Positions 23,618 through 24,014 of a stretch of 24,014 nt of DNA are shown in pieces. Below the pieces are notes generated by a model. It had not been told where the DNA came from and ran no database searches. It was given only the letters and a program-made list of their open reading frames with translations. Positions within the stretch are counted from its first letter, which is position 1. Every line of letters begins with the position of its first letter. Origin of the DNA: Clostridium sp. UBA6758 (GTDB taxonomy: Bacteria; Bacillota; Clostridia; Clostridiales; Clostridiaceae); NCBI GenBank assembly GCA_002453475.1, contig DKGY01000053.1:13737-37750 (forward strand), in the 5' to 3' direction. The position numbers and the translations under genes were made by a program.

Positions 23618-23648
23618 TAAAATAGTATTATCGTTAGGTGGTGACTAT

Positions 23649-24014
23649 ATGGAAAGCATTAATGCATTCGTAAATGCATTCATAAATATTTTTAAGGGAA
23701 TGACTATATTTTCTATAATTGACGTTATTGTAGTTTCTTTTATATTTTATAAAGGCTATACACTAATAAAAGAGACAAGAGCAGAGCAATTATTAAAAGG
23801 AATTGTACTTATATTTTTGTTAATACCAGTAAGTGATGTTTTAAACTTAACAACCTTAAATTGGATATTAGAAAACACTTTAACAATTAGTGTTATTTCT
23901 ATTATAATTATATTTCAACCTGAAATTAGAAAAGCTCTGGAGCACATTGGAAGAACTTCCTTTGTAGATAAAATAATTTATGAAGATGAAGAGGTTATGA
24001 AGAGTGTAGTTAAT
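23649..24014 (+). CDS. cdaA: Diadenylate cyclase CdaA, N-terminal part (runs off the window)
   Basis: This is the membrane-bound cyclase that makes cyclic di-AMP from two ATP, a messenger controlling potassium and osmolyte balance in Firmicutes. The open frame runs from ATG (23649) to the window edge, 122 codons without a stop. It shows the N-terminal membrane helices of CdaA (about residues 20-40, 50-66 and 73-90), then IIFQPEIRKALEHIGR, a hallmark just before the DAC domain. The catalytic DGA and RHR motifs lie beyond the end. AGGTGGTGA precedes the start. In Firmicutes it is normally followed by cdaR and glmM. Confidence 0.9.
   Translation, partial: MESINAFVNAFINIFKGMTIFSIIDVIVVSFIFYKGYTLIKETRAEQLLKGIVLIFLLIPVSDVLNLTTLNWILENTLTISVISIIIIFQPEIRKALEHIGRTSFVDKIIYEDEEVMKSVVN

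Noticed and set aside
1..24014. tRNA/rRNA genes, CRISPR arrays, insertion sequences or prophage
   Set aside because: Reading both strands, I saw no cloverleaf CCA ends, regularly spaced repeats, transposase motifs or terminal inverted repeats.

Overview
The window is AT-rich, with AGGAGG-type ribosome binding sites, ATG/GTG/TTG starts and intrinsic hairpin terminators. Gene content and order point to an anaerobic, glutamate-fermenting Clostridium in the C. tetanomorphum/C. cochlearium/C. tetani group. Assignment is by gene content and residue-level matches; the species is not determined.

Left part (1-5920): the end of the conserved ribosomal-protein supercluster. It runs rpsD (last codons only), rpoA, rplQ, a terminator, then the ECF vitamin-transporter energizing module ecfA1-ecfA2-ecfT, truA, and rplM-rpsI with its own consensus promoter and a leader hairpin. 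Next come a Na+/phosphate cotransporter gene (nptA-like), preceded by an array resembling PhoP boxes, and the spore-cortex amidase gene cwlD. In Bacillus cwlD also lies downstream of rpsI.

Middle part (8685-18875): a complete gene set for glutamate fermentation by the methylaspartate pathway. A GntR-type regulator with a good promoter and a palindrome beside its RBS leads glmS, glmL, glmE and mal: the B12-binding subunit, repair ATPase and catalytic subunit of glutamate mutase, then methylaspartate ammonia-lyase. After a terminator come two genes of a class I fumarase-type hydratase, best read as mesaconase, and citD-citE-citF-like genes, best read as citramalate lyase. Together they convert glutamate to 3-methylaspartate, mesaconate, citramalate, and acetate plus pyruvate. 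Key residues of GlmS, GlmE, Mal and CitD fall at the positions known from characterised family members. The citC/citX/citG genes that equip the acyl-carrier subunit are not here.

Right part (18876-24014): a surface or stress-signalling region. It holds a small membrane-protein reading frame broken by one in-frame TGA, an ECF sigma factor with an ECF-type promoter overlapping a perfect palindrome, its zinc-finger anti-sigma factor, and a membrane-anchored TPR protein. On the minus strand are an unrecognised membrane-anchored protein and, 17 bases after its stop, a 35-residue exported-peptide-like gene with a good RBS. The window ends inside cdaA (diadenylate cyclase).

No tRNA, rRNA, CRISPR array or insertion sequence was seen. 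The least explained items are the TGA-interrupted small gene, the minus-strand peptide gene and its partner, and the sensor part of the anti-sigma factor.
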